Assembly: GCA_947471745.1 (NCBI GenBank)
Contig: CANJKZ010000010.1
Span: 1,583,501-1,647,500, forward strand
Direction: 5' to 3'
Source of the DNA: Closterium sp. Naga37s-1
Lineage: Eukaryota; Streptophyta; Zygnematophyceae; Desmidiales; Closteriaceae
DNA: 64,000 bases
This document shows positions 22,201 through 34,400 of this stretch, in pieces. How positions within the stretch are numbered: position 1 is the first letter of the stretch; each line of letters starts with the position of its first letter. The position numbers and the translations under genes are program-made. Below the pieces are notes generated by a model. The model worked only from the letters and a program-made list of their open reading frames with translations. It did not search any database and had not been told where the DNA came from.

Positions 22201-25200
22201 AGACGTGGAGCAAGAGGGGAAAGCAGGGTGGGAACATACAGATCATATAAGCACGGTACAACCAGATTTGAATAACAATTAGTAACCATGCAACAAACAT
22301 ACCTATTGAATTCTTGGACATCTTCTCCCTGAACGATGCACTCTAGGATATAGAGCCAGACTCCAATAAGAATCGCATGTAGGACATCCGGGAGGACCGC
22401 CAAGTATGGGTTGCCAAAACCCTTCCGTTCCTCGTCGTTTCGATTGAACTTCCACATAATTCACTGCAACCAGCAGTTGAACCGTTGTAATCAGGCTCAT
22501 TAAAACCAGTGGGAGTCACGGGAGGAATGTGAACAGAATAGTGAGCAGCAAAAATGACCGGACAGAAAGGCGAAGGTTGGCTTTTGCAATTACAGGAATA
22601 TTGTGTGTCCCATAGGATTTTCGATATTCCTTGTCTGGGTCTGCAGCTACCCCTTTTTGCGCCTCTACCGTCCTCCAGTGGTTCAGGGTGGGATCCATGT
22701 TGGCCAGGTTCAGCTGTGTCACGTAGCACTGTGAACAAGGACGGTTTGACTGATGTTGCATCGTGCAAGACACCCGGCACCCCTCTGGATAGTCGGTCAC
22801 CCATGAATACAGCTTGGGCCACACGGTCCATGCTCGCCCATGTGGATCAATCAAAGGCACAGAGCTGATGGGGTGTATAGCAGAGGAGCGGACAGAGAGA
22901 ATACGGAGGCCGTGAACATTCTTGGAAGAAGTGTGTGCCCGGAGCATGTCGGTAGGGCATGGGCAGCATGTGGGAAGGGCATGGGCAGCATGTGGGAAGG
23001 GCATGGGCAGCATGTGGGAAGGGCATGGGCAGCATGGGGGGAACAGAGGTGCATCATGTTGGGATGGGATGTGAAAGCATGTGGAAAGGGATGGGTATCT
23101 TGGTGGGAAAGGATGGGCTGCAGATGCTACAGTTTTTATTATAGCAGGTAGGAGCCACACTGCAGCGAAGAACATGTAGAGCTACGGCTATCGCTTACCA
23201 TTTGCCGGCAGCAATGAGCCTCTCAAGCACAATGTCCGTGCTTTTCTGAAACAGCTCCACCTTTTGGGCTGGTGTCATATCCGGATGTGGTGTTGGTAAG
23301 AGAGCTAGAAGGACACGTCCATGGTCTTTCCAGCGGAGCCGTAGAGGGATGTTCGTGCATGAGAAGTACAAAGGCCATGCCTTGAGGCGCTCGTTCCCAC
23401 TCAAAAGTGTCTCGTCACTCGAGATTATAAATGGACACACCAATTCGTCTTCTGACAGGCCGACATGAAAACAAAATGCAAGCACGTGCGCTGCCCTTCA
23501 TATGAATATTTTACGCAACTTTAGTAAGTCAGCATAAACCATTAACGTAGTGGGTGCACGTCGAACAACAGTTCACAAGCAGCCCTCGGGCAAAGCAACG
23601 AACAACGCAGCAACTGACGATGCTGAAGAAAGTTAGCATACCTGCGCCTCTTCCCAAAGGGTCCCAGTCTCTGCTGCCCCGTAGACGCGCTCTTCGTTCT
23701 CGTACTCGGGTCTTGCACGATGTATAAACCCATCACCATTCTTTGGGTCGGCCCATAGGCGTGCCAGAGCCTGATCGGTGCAGAAAACACATATACGCAG
23801 TGAGCAGACCGAGCAAGTTAGCAGACCGTGGGAGGAACAGACCGTGAGAGGATCAGACCGTGAGAGGATCAGACCGTGAGAGGATCAGACCGTGAGAGGA
23901 TCAGACCGTGAGAGGATCAGACCGTGAGAGGAACAGACCGTGAGAGGAGCAGACAGAGAGGGAAGCGGACAGAGAGAGGAGCGGCCAGAGAGAGAAGCGG
24001 ACAGAGAGAGAAGCGGACAGAGAGAGGAGCGGCCAGAGAGAGAAGCGGACAGAGAGAGAAGCGGACAGAGAGAGAAGCGGACAAAGAGAGAAGCGGACAG
24101 AGAGAGAAGCGGACAGAGTGAGAAGCGGACAGAGTGAGAAGCGGACAGAGTGAGAAGCGGACAGAGTGAGAAGCGGACAGAGTGAGAAGCGGACAGAGTG
24201 AGAAGCGGACAGAGTGAGAAGCGGACAGAGTGAGAAGCGGACAGAGTGAGAAGCGGACAGAGTGAGAAGCGGACAGAGTGAGATGCGGACAGAGTGAGAA
24301 GCGGACAGAGAGAGAAGCGGACAGAGAGAGAAGCGGACAGAGTGAGAAGCGGACAGAGTGAGAAGCGGACAGAGTGAGAAGCAGACAGAGAGAGAAGCGG
24401 ACAGAGTGAGAAGCGGACAGAGTGAGAAGCGGACAGAGTGAGAAGCGGACAGAGTGAGAAGCGGACAGAGTGAGAAGCGGACAGAGTGAGAAGTGGACAG
24501 AGTGAGAAGCGGACAGAGTGAGAAGCGGACAGAGAGAGAAGCGGACAGAGTGAGAAGCGGACAGAGAGAGAAGCGGACAGAGTGAGAAGCGGACAGAGTG
24601 AGAAGTGGACAGAGAGAGAAGCGGACAGAGTGAGAAGCGGACAGAGTGAGAAGCGGACAGAGAAGCGGACAGAGTGAGAAGCGGACAGAGTGAGAAGCGG
24701 ACAGAGTGAGAAGCGGACAGAGTGAGAAGCGGACAGAGTGAGAAGCGGACAGAGAGAGAAGCGGACAGAGTGAGAAGCGGACAGAGTGAGAAGCGGGCAG
24801 AGTGAAGTGCCAACGGTGATAGGTGCGGCCAGTGCTAGGTGCGGAAAGTGATAGGCAGAGGTGCATAACACGATGGTTCACTCACCACGACGGGGTCGAT
24901 GGACTTGACCTTCAACTTCGTCGGCCATCCTTCAACGGTCACCTCCTTGGTGAGGTACTTCTTCTTTTCGACGCCCAGTTTCTCAAACGCGTACTTGTCC
25001 ACCGCGTGCTTCCCATTTCAGTCTGCCAGATCGCTTAGCTTGAATTTCGGATGCTTTATCAGTTTGAAGAAGAGGGCAATGTCCGTACCACTCAATCCCA
25101 TCCCTCTGTTGCACAGACACAGAAAACGGAATACTTCCATGCAGGTATCGAAGGGTTCCTCGGGCTCGTCATATTCAGCGAAGTATGGATTTGCCTCGTG

Positions 25201-25461
25201 GAAGGTTTCTCCGTCGACCAAGCCGGGGTCACGAGGGTTGTGGCGGGTGTCAGGTGGAGGATCCGTCGGCAGAGGGTGCAACGACTCCGCAGGAAACACG
25301 GGTTCAGTTTGAGGTGGCACCGGAGTTTCACGCCTGGCACGTGGCAGGGCGTCGAGACGTGCACGTTTGTTACCGCATCCGCCTTCGAGTCGCTCGTGAT
25401 TTGTCTGGCACTTCTCATCATCGAATGGCTCCCCGCATAACACGCATGAGTGACTGGCCAT
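19251..25461 (-). CDS. Plavaka-like (CACTA superfamily) DNA transposase gene
   Basis: Spliced minus-strand gene whose exons spell out the Plavaka transposase order. Approximate exons: 25461-24886 (start MASHSCVLCGEPFDDE, Cys/His-rich N terminus, then FDTCMEVFRFLCLCNRGMGL); 23770-23642 (ALARLWADPKNGDGF); about 23457-23199 (FIISSDETLLSGNERLKAWP, the 'D-x-T' core); about 22870-22500 (TVWPKLYSWVTDYPEGCRV, PCSQCYV); 22457-22303 (LAVLPDVLHAILIGVWLYIL, the PDLLH motif); about 21750-21600; 21505-21314; 21122-20830 (KVHQLVHFPDAIRRSGAP, WEHAHAPTCKRPF, the KxHxLxH block); and a probable C-terminal piece 19660-19251. A one-base shift is needed near 25018, so the gene may be inactive. Terminal inverted repeats were not found. 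Minisatellites fill at least four introns. Family call by motif order; exact ends uncertain. Confidence 0.72.
19664..20695. repeat. 22/23-bp minisatellite with higher-order pattern
   Basis: About 46 tandem units with core GGGAAGTGGGG followed by one of TGCTGCAT, TAGGAGCAT, TGATGGCAT or TGCAGCAT. The types recur in the order 'aggagcat, gctgcat, gctgcat, gatggcat' (about 90 bp), a higher-order repeat. Frames of 367-521 codons on the minus strand exist only because the monomer lacks stops. It sits between the KxHxLxH exon and the last exon of the transposase. Confidence 0.92.
21780..22240. repeat. Diverged relatives of the 22-bp minisatellite
   Basis: Degenerate GGGGGAAA-CAGGGTATGC / GCATGGGG units, irregularly spaced, in the intron between the transposase exons at 22303 and 21750. 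Periodicity is eroded but the GGGAA-GTG-GCATG theme is shared with 19664-20695. Confidence 0.55.
22950..23050. repeat. Four-unit 22-bp minisatellite
   Basis: Units reading CATGTGGGAAGGGCATGGGC plus AG, about four copies, in the intron between exons at 23199 and 22870. It is related in style to the other GGGAAG/GCATG arrays of this gene. Confidence 0.8.
23802..24807. repeat. 16-bp satellite array, about 62 units
   Basis: Monomer GCGGACAGAGTGAGAA, with AGAGAGAA variants, for about 24 units in the middle and more on either side. The left end (23802-23950) uses a related 16-bp form, GACCGTGAGAGGATCA. It fills the intron between the first (ending 24886) and second (starting 23770) large transposase exons. 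Frames over 290 codons on the minus strand are by-products. Confidence 0.93.
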
Positions 25462-27309
25462 TATCTGATACAGAGAGGTGACCAGTGCGGTGGGGTTAGC
25501 ATGAGTTTCGCATGGTAACAAAAACAAAGGCACCACAGCCAAGCCTGCCACGGACGTATGGAAAACATACAAGTATGAGAATGAAGAAAGCCTGCCCTTC
25601 CGTCCCGTAGCGCGCATTGGTTTTATCGCTCATGGCCTAATCATTCCAACAGTAAACGAATAATTTGACGTATGGAGTCTGCGAGTGGGGTCCAAGTTAG
25701 TTGCAAGTATGCGATAGGATTTACACACCAAACACTGGAATAGGAGATACGAGAGGGAACAGGATTGCGGCTCAGAATGTACGAAGCGCCCGAAGTGTTG
25801 AATAAGCATTCAAAATTTGAAACATGCAGGGATTACATGCGAAATGGGTTGCGAGTGCGCATCGCAGATCGAAGCGCGCCTGTTAAAACAACACGCGGGG
25901 GTTGAGGTAATTCGATATGTTCAACATGTCATGTACACTGACCAATATTAATTCGTACAGTAAGAGTCTGGAATCGTAACAAACTTATGAGCTGCACTGA
26001 CGGCACTTTCATCTGATATTCGACGCTCTTGGACTGTGCCTTTCTGCATATAGACTGACGTTCAAAATCAGGCGATATTCAAAAACACATACGAGATTCA
26101 GGCAGTACACTGAAGTTAGCGTCATTATCATTGCATCTTTCTTGCACACGGCTTATCAAAATCCAGTTTGCAGAATCACAGGGACAAATCAGGACTGTTA
26201 AACAAAGGTATGATTATTGACTGTATCTAAAACCTGAGTTCCGTATTGTTTGCTGGACGTTTCTCAATGTGTCACGAAACTAGCATGATTGCCATTGATT
26301 CATATTCTTGGAGAAGGAAAGGGAGAGGGAAAGAGGTATGCTTTCTGACTTTATGGTGTGTGGCACGTGGTATGATAGACAACAATGAAATCACGCCAAA
26401 GTACCCATGCTTCTATCAAGCATCCATTGTGACGTGAGATGCACTACCACGCGGCGTCAAGCTGTTCAGTGAGCTCGCAGGTGGCGCGTCCTAGTTCCGT
26501 CATCACAGGGTGCTGCATATGTTGGAGTGAATTGGCGCGTATGGCGCCGTCCTATTCCGTCATCCCGTACAGACAGCCATACGCGCCTTTTCTCGCCGAC
26601 AGAAACCCGCTCCAAAGCGTGCATCATTCTACGTTACTACTGGCCGTCGTTGGCAAGCGTCACGAGCTCTGCAGCAAGTCCTGTTGAGCTTTCGTGCGAT
26701 GTTTGTTGACATCGTAAGAATCGTAGTCAATGATGCAGCATGTATAGGCGCGACCAAGACGTAGAGGCGGATCTAATTTGGAGGCAAAACCCTGTTTCAC
26801 AGAGGATGAGCTCATCTTAGGAGCTGGAGCAACATCACCATAGCTCCAGGAATCTTGAGAAAGCGGGACAGCGAGAAACAATTTATGTCGTTTTAGGAGG
26901 AGCTATCTGGTGACACACTCTGCGTGGGGTGTTGGTGATGGGCCTGTACACAGAAGCCGAAACGGGTTGGATGAGATGCCACGTCGGCATAGAGTATCAC
27001 GACTGGAAGCTCCCAGACATTCACCTCAGCCAACCACATGCTTGCACGACGATTGCGATATGACCAGATCCCTCGCAATACACTAGCGTGGTGCACGAAC
27101 AGGCAAACACCACACACAGAATCCATCATCTGGCCACGAATGCACTCCTATTCCGCTAATGCAACACCCTTGTCTAATACGAAAACAGTATTAGCGTTCT
27201 AAAATCAACCCATTGTTCTGATACTCTAACAGTATTATCGTTAGTCACGAACGAAGTGCTTTTGTAGGGTTGATGGTGTGGTCACCACCAGGTGCCTCTG
27301 GTCGACCAC
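25462..27309. other. No gene recognised
   Basis: Upstream flank of the transposase gene. Only short frames. Small A+T-rich hairpins occur near 27180-27240 (CTAATAC / GTATTAG). Confidence 0.5.
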
Positions 27310-27656
27310 AAAGTGTAAAGACGGGGTAAATCCACGAGAGTCAATGAGTCTTCCACAGCACACAATGCAACGAACAGTAGAAACGTTGTAATCAGGCTCA
27401 CTCAGAACAAGGGTGGGTCACTTGAGGAATGAAAACAGAATATTGAACACCAAAAGCGACGGGACAGAAAGGCAAAGGGGTCGCTGTTGCAATTACAGGA
27501 ATATTATGTGTCCCAAATAAGCTTCGCTATTCCTTGTCCGGGTCTGCTGCTACCCCCTTTTGCGCTTCTACCGTCCTCCCCTGGTTCAGGGTGGGATCCA
27601 TGACGGACAGGTTCGAATGTATCACGTAGCACTGTGAACAAGGACGTAGCATCTAG
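27310..27656 (-). pseudogene. Second, rearranged Plavaka transposase fragment
   Basis: 27370-27650 matches the transposase exon at 22480-22735 (SLFTVLRDT, GSHPEPxEDGR in one frame; GTGGGATCCATG and TGTGAACAAGGACG at the DNA level). 27310-27350 matches 21478-21515 (AAAGACGGGGTAAATCCACG), so separate parts of the element are joined. No frame is intact. It ends where the 181-bp satellite starts. Confidence 0.75.
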
Positions 27657-30115
27657 TTTGACCTCATTCGCACACCTACGCAGCCCGCGACGATTGTTTG
27701 TGCGTTCGATGGCCCGAAACTGTGCAAGGATAGGCCAGTACGCAACATGTTGTCGTTTCATCGTCTGGTTGATATTTTTAGCACCGTTGCTTCACACGTT
27801 CAGGCAGTTCAATCAATTACCTTGCCATAGGAACTGGTTTGACCTCATTCGCACACCTACGCAGCCTGTGGCGCTTGTTTGTGCGTTCGATGGCCCGAAA
27901 CTGTGCAAGGATAGGCTAGTACGCAACATGTTGTCGTTTCATCGTCTAGTTGATATTTTTAGCAGCGTTGCTTCACACATTCAGGCAGTTCAATCAATTA
28001 CCTTGCCATAGGAACTGGTTTGACCTCAGCAGCCCTTGGCGCTTGTTTGTGCGTTCGATGGCTCGAAATTGTGCAAGGATAGGCCAGTACGCAACATGTT
28101 GTCGTTTCATCATCTAGTTGATATTTTTAGCATCGTTGCTTCACACATTCAGGCATTTCAATCAATTACCTTGCCATAGGAACTGGTTTGACCTCATTCG
28201 CACACCTACGCAGCCCGCGACGCTTGTTTGTGCGTTTGATGGCCCGAAATCGTGCAAGGATAGGCCAGTACGCAACATGTTGTCGTTTCATCGTCTGGTT
28301 GCTATTTTTAGCAACGTTTCTTCACACATTCAGGCAGTTAAATCAATTACCTTGCCATAGCAACTGGTTTGACCTCATTCGCACACCTACGTAGCCCGTG
28401 GCGCTTGTTTGTGCGTTCGATGGCCCGAAACTGTGCAAGGATAAGCCAGTACGCAACATGTTGTCGTTTCATCGTCTAGTTGATATTTCTAGCAGCGTTG
28501 CTTCACACATTCAGGCAGTTCAATCAATTACCTTGCCATAGGAACTGGTTTGACCTCATTCGCACACCTACGCAGCCTGTGGCGCTTGTTTGTGCGTTCG
28601 ATGGCTCGAAATTGTGCAAGGATAGGCCAGTACGCAACATGTTGTCGTTTCATCATCTAGTTGATATTTTTAGCATCGTTGCTTCACACATTCAGGCATT
28701 TCAATCAATTACCTTGCCATAGGAACTGGTTTGACCTCATTCGCACACCTACGCAGCCCGCGACGCTTGTTTGTGCGTTTGATGGCCCGAAATCGTGCAA
28801 GGATAGGCCAGTACGCAACATGTTGTCGTTTCATCGTCTGGTTGCTATTTTTAGCAACGTTTCTTCACACATTCAGGCAGTTAAATCAATTACCTTGCCA
28901 TAGCAACTGGTTTGACCTCATTCGCACACCTACGTAGCCCGTGGCGCTTGTTTGTGCGTTCGATGGCCCGAAACTGTGCAAGGATAAGCCAGTACGCAAC
29001 ATGTTGTCGTTTCATCGTCTAGTTGATATTTCTAGCAGCGTTGCTTCACACATTCAGGCAGTTCAATCAATTACCTTGCCATAGGAACTGGTTTGACCTC
29101 ATTTGCACACCTACGCAGCCCGCGATGCTTGTTTGTGCGTTCGATGGCCCGAAACTGTGCAAGGATAGGCCTGTACGCAACATGTTGTCGTTTCATCGTC
29201 TGGTTGCTATTTTTAGCACTGTTTCTTCCCAAATTCAGGCACTAATCAATTACCTTGCCATAGGAACTGGTTTGACCTCATTCGCACACCTACGCAGCCC
29301 GCGACGCTTGTTTGTACGTTCGATGGCCCGAAACCGTGCAAGGATAGGCCAGTAAGCAACATGTTGCCGTTTCATCGTCTGGTTGCTATTTTTAGCACGT
29401 TGCTTTACACATTCAGGCCGTTCAATCAATTACCTTGCCATAGGAACTGGTTTGACCTCATTCGCACACCTCCGCAGCCCGTGGCGCTTGTTTGTGCGTT
29501 CGATGGCCCGAAACTGTGCAAGGATAGGCCAGTACGCAACATGTTGCCGTTTCATCATCTGGTTGCTATTTTTAGCACCATTTCTTCCCAAATTCAGGCA
29601 GTTTAATCAATTACCTTGCCATAGGAACTGGTTTGACCTCATTCCCACACCTACGCAGCCCGCGACGCTTGTTTGTGCGTTCGATTGCCCGAAACTGTGC
29701 AAGGATAGGCCAGTACGCAACATGTTGTCGTTTCATCGTCTGGTTGCTATTTTTAGCACCGTTTCTTCACAGATTCAGGCAATTCAATCAATTACCTTGC
29801 CATAGGAACTGGTTTGACCTCATTCGCACAACTACGCAGCCCGTGGCGCTTGTTTGTGCGTTTGATGGCCCGAAAGTGTGCAAGGATAGGCCAGTACGCA
29901 ACATGTTGCCGTTCCATCGTCTGATTGTTATATTTAGCACCGTTTCTTCACAAATTCAGGTACTTCAACCGATTATCTTGCCATAGGAACTGGTGTGACC
30001 TCATCCGCATAACTACGCAGCAGTTGACGCTAGCTTGTGCGTCTGATTTCTTGAAACTGCGCAAGGATAGGGCGGTACGCAGCATGTCTCCGTTTCATCG
30101 ACGGATCGTGCCATT
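27657..30115. repeat. 181-bp satellite array with three-unit higher-order repeat
   Basis: About 13-14 head-to-tail units of 181 bp, starting TTTGACCTCATTCGC (27657, 27838, 28019, 28187 and onward). One unit is about 13 bp short. The block around 28118-28660 recurs nearly exactly at 28661-29203, an offset of 543 bp (three units). The last two units, after about 29930, decay. Open frames crossing units on the plus strand have no recognisable protein features. Confidence 0.93.
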
Positions 30116-31413
30116 GTAATAATTGTAACTAAAGTTGTTGAGGTTGGTACGTACATGTAACCATCTTGCAATACAAAGATATTTATGGTTACGAAGTCCA
30201 GTTGTTGATTTTGTGTAAATGTTGCGCTCGGCTGGAGCAGATAAAAGCGTGGCTGTTTCTTTTGGCTGAATAACACGAGATTAACTGCTGGGCACGAGAA
30301 CCAATATCTTGTTGTCCGCTGTTCATGCTGAGAAGCACAACATAATATTTTGTTTAATAACCTACAGGCATTACAAACATTATAGTGATTGCAATTTTGT
30401 TAATTGACTGCACATACCACAACCGACACAAACCGATATGGTTTGGCTGCTGAATGGCAGTCGATTATCTGCCGAAGCGGACCCCACACACTTCGTGATA
30501 CAGAACCAGGGGGAGTTGGTCCTGTTGTCGTTTCTGTACTGTTTATCTTGCTCAACCTTGCTGGCAGCGCCACTAGGGGAGGTGTTCGGTCGTTGAGTGG
30601 CCCGCTAATCCTCCCTGTCGTTAAAACTGTGACAACGTCACCTTCGACGTGACCAGTGCAGCGCAACTCACCTGCCAGCGTGTGCCTGTACATCGTCCCT
30701 CCAACGATCAAACCCTAGTTGACATCCAGTGTCCACTCCTCCCAGTCACAACCACCCCCCATAACTCTCCCGCAGTTTGAATTCAACAATTTGAAATCGT
30801 GCCCAGGCCTTCCTGTAGTCTGCCTAAAGGAACGCCGCGCTAAGGCTTTGCCTGCGAGCCATAAACACTCGTGATCACTCTTTTTATAGCAGAAGTTCCT
30901 GAAACGCGCGGTGTCGCTTGAGATGCTGGACGGGCGATCCATAGCTCTAGCGAGGCTGCTCCCGTTCATCCCCCCGCCGCTGCCAGTGTGTTGTCACTGC
31001 AGCATCCTTATCTGCGAGCCGCAGCAGATGACGGGTCCTTGCGACAGAGACAGATGCGTTGACGTACCGCGTCGGCTGCTGCTCTTTATCTCGTACTGCC
31101 GAGCCGCAGTGACTTCTGCCTTTTACGTACCGCGTCTGCTGCTGCTCATAAGGCCCCAGGGACATCTGCCTTGGCGTACCGCATCTGCTGATGACTAGGC
31201 ATACCGCAACTGCCTCTGCTGCCTTGTCGTACCGCACCCACCTTTCCTTGAGGCCATGTCTGTAAACTAGGCGCTGTAGCAACAAAAGCAAACCCCTCAC
31301 GGTCCATAAGAAGAAGCTTACAATGGGCTGATTCCCTGTCATTCATCAGACACCAGCTTCGTGATACCTTACATACGTTCGAACCTCCAGTGCGCCCTCA
31401 ACAACCTAGCAAA
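30116..31413. other. No gene recognised; short GTACCGC repeats
   Basis: Short frames only (for example 30711-30400 minus, 103 codons, no domain). Between about 31060 and 31240 the motif GTACCGCRTCTGCTGCTG recurs about five times at irregular spacing. The 5' flank of the gene starting at 31414 lies here; no TATA box is clear. Confidence 0.5.
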
Positions 31414-34400
31414 ATGGCCGGCCGTCGCCCTGCTAGAGGCAATAGATCGCCCACTCCGGAAGGTGAGCACGTCGGTGTGCATACGCTATGGCGTGGTTGT
31501 TCGCTGATTACACCATGCGTGCCTGTCCCGACAGCTGTAACTCAAAACCAGCCCAAATCTTGTGTTCCCTCTGTGTGGCAGGGAGCCGTGGATTTCGTAG
31601 CCTCAAAGTGGTGAACAATGCTTCTCCGACCACTGAACAGGCGCCTGCCAACAACGACACCAGCGGCCACGCGCCAGTACCGCGGACGTCCAACCTGCAG
31701 ATGAACGCAGCTGTTCCGGTTGCTGGCGCTTATGCCTCACCTGCTGCATATGGAACACGTAGCAAAAGCGCGCGCCGTGGGGCAATCACAAACGCTACAG
31801 CCGCTGTTGGTGGTTCCTCTCAGCAGGCGGGGCAGCGTCAGCAATCGGCCGCCACTGGTGGTCGTTCCTCGCAGCAGGCGCGGCAGCGTCAGCATACCGC
31901 CGCCGCTGCTGGTCGTTCCCTGCAGCAGGGGGGTGTGCATCACTCCTCCGCCTCTGCTGACGGTGCATCACAGCTGCAGGGACCTCCTCCCCTTCCTACC
32001 GCCGCTGCTGCTGGCTACTCGAGTCAGCAGGAGGTGCTGCATCACTCCGCTGCTGCTGCTGCCGGTGCTTCACAGCTGCAGGGTCCTCCTCCCCTTCCTA
32101 CTGCCGCTGCTGCTGGCTACTCGCATCAGCAGGAGCTGCTGCATCACTCCTCTGCCGCTGCTGCCGGTGCTTCACAGCTGCAGGGTCCTCCTCCCCTTCT
32201 TAGCCGCTGCTGCTGGCTACTCGAGTCACCAGGATGTGCTGCATCACTCTTCTGCCGCTGCTGCCGGTGCTTCACAGCTGCAGGGTCCTCCTCCCCTTCC
32301 TACCGCCGCTGCTGCTGGCTACTCGCATCAGCAGGAGCTGCTGCATCACTCCTCTGCCGCTGCTGCCGCTGCTTCACAGCTGCAGGGTCCTCCTCCCCTT
32401 CCTACCGCCGCTGCTGCTGGCTACTCGCATCAGCAGGAGCTGCTGCATCACTCCTCTGCCGCTGCTGCCGCTGCTTCACAGCTGCAGGGTCCTCCTCCCC
32501 TTCCTACCGCCGCTGTTGCTGGCTACTCGAGTCAGCAGGAGGTGCTGCATCACTCCTCTGCCGCTGCTGCCGCTGCTTCACAGCTGCAGGGACCTCCTCC
32601 CCTTCCTACCGCCGCTGCTGCTGGCTACTCGAGTCAGCAGGAGGTGCTGCATCACTCCTCTGCCGCTGCTGCCGCTGCTTCACAGCTGCAGGGTCCTCCT
32701 CCCCTTCCTACCGCCGCTGCTGCTGGCTACTCGCACCAGCAGGAGCTGCTGCATCACTCCGCTGCCGCTGCTGCCGGTGCTTCACAGCTGCAGGGTCCTC
32801 CTCCCCTTCCTACTGCCGCTGCTGCTGGCTACTCGAATCAGCAGGAGCTGCTGCATCACTCCGCTGCCGCTGCTGCCGGTGCTTCACAGCTGCAGGGTCC
32901 TCCTCCCCTTCCTACCGCCGCTGCTGCTGGCTACTCGAATCAGCAGGAGCTGCTGCATCATTCCTCTGCCGCTGCTGCCGGTGCTTCACAGCTGCAGGGT
33001 CCTCCTCCCCTTCCTACTGCCGCTGCTGCTGGCTACTCGCATCAGCAGGAGGACTTGCATCTGCCTACCGCTGCCTCTGCTTTTGATACCTGGCTGCAGG
33101 GACCTCCTCCCCTTCCTACCACCGCTGCTGCTGGTTTCGCTGCTGAGCAGGGGGGACTGCATCAGTTTACAGCTGCCGCTGATCCTGGGTGCGTCTCGCA
33201 TGAACCTCCGCCTCTTGCCTCCGCTGCCGCAGCTAATCAGTACACTCAACAGGGTAGTAACCAGTTCACAACACATGCCGCCACCGCAGCAGCTCCATTC
33301 GACAATAGCCAGCCGCCCAGCAGGCCTAGCAGCCCTCCCTCTGCCCATCGTATGGAGGGAATGGCAACTGAGGATGGTCCATCCTCTCCATTTGCGCTGC
33401 CGAACCATACTGCAGTACCTACAAGGGGGGTAGTGGCAAACCCTGCACCGGAAAGAGAGCCTGTTTATGTGGCCGCCTTCCAGACTCACCTCGGGGAAAC
33501 TTTGGGGCCAGCACCACCCACGGGAGACGGTACTGCTGTTGGAAGGGCAGAGTTCGATGCCATGATGGTGGAGGTTAGACGGCTGCAACGTGAGAACCTG
33601 ACCTTGCAGAATCAGGTTGCAGCATACGGTCGTTCACAATCACCATCCCCGTCATCATCTTCCGATGATGACGACGAACATGCATCCCCCCAAGCACCAC
33701 CCTCCCAACCCCTAGGTGTCCCGGCTCAGGGGGCGCAGCCGCAAGTGATCCTTGCCAACCGGCGTACTGTGGGAACAGCAGTTGGCGAGGCACACAACAT
33801 GGGCATCGCTCCGGACTACAACACATTCGCGCCGGATCTCGAACCGTTCGCGACAAAGGTGGCCGCAGCCATGAAGACGATTCCACCTGCGAACGGTGGC
33901 TTGTATGTAAGTTTATGTATATGCATATTTATTATGTTCTTGTCGCCCAACATAGCCTCGTTATTTGCTTGTCATGTGCTTGCAAGAACCCCAAACCCGA
34001 AACCCTTCTCCCATCACGCACACTGCCCCCAACTATTATCTATGCCCCTTAGCATTCCCACCTCACTTGCTGCCCACCAACCTCCAGCCTACCCGAAACC
34101 CCAATTGATGTGAGCGTGATAATCCGTTCTTTGCTAATCTACCTTTCTTCTAACTCCAGGTTGTCATGTCTGACACAATCGAGATCCTTGTGTACAAGAC
34201 GCCAAATGGTCAAGTGGATTTCTGGCCTGCACGGCAGAGCCTGCTCGCGGCGATGTTAACGGCCATGAAATGCACGACACCACAGCAGAGGTGGAACTTG
34301 CTGCATGTCTACCTCTACGATAAAGTGCGCCGCACCTACATTCGCAACAAGCTGCAGGACATGCACAATGAAAATCTCACCAAAGGCCGTTGTGGCGTTA

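Noticed and set aside
23885-24881. Three overlapping ~300-codon frames (minus) rich in Leu and Ser
   Set aside because: By-products of the 16-bp satellite, which lies in an intron. All three frames are open and encode the same permuted repeat.
27657-30115. CRISPR-like array
   Set aside because: Units are contiguous 181-bp copies without unique spacers, and the surrounding sequence is eukaryotic and intron-bearing. It is a satellite.
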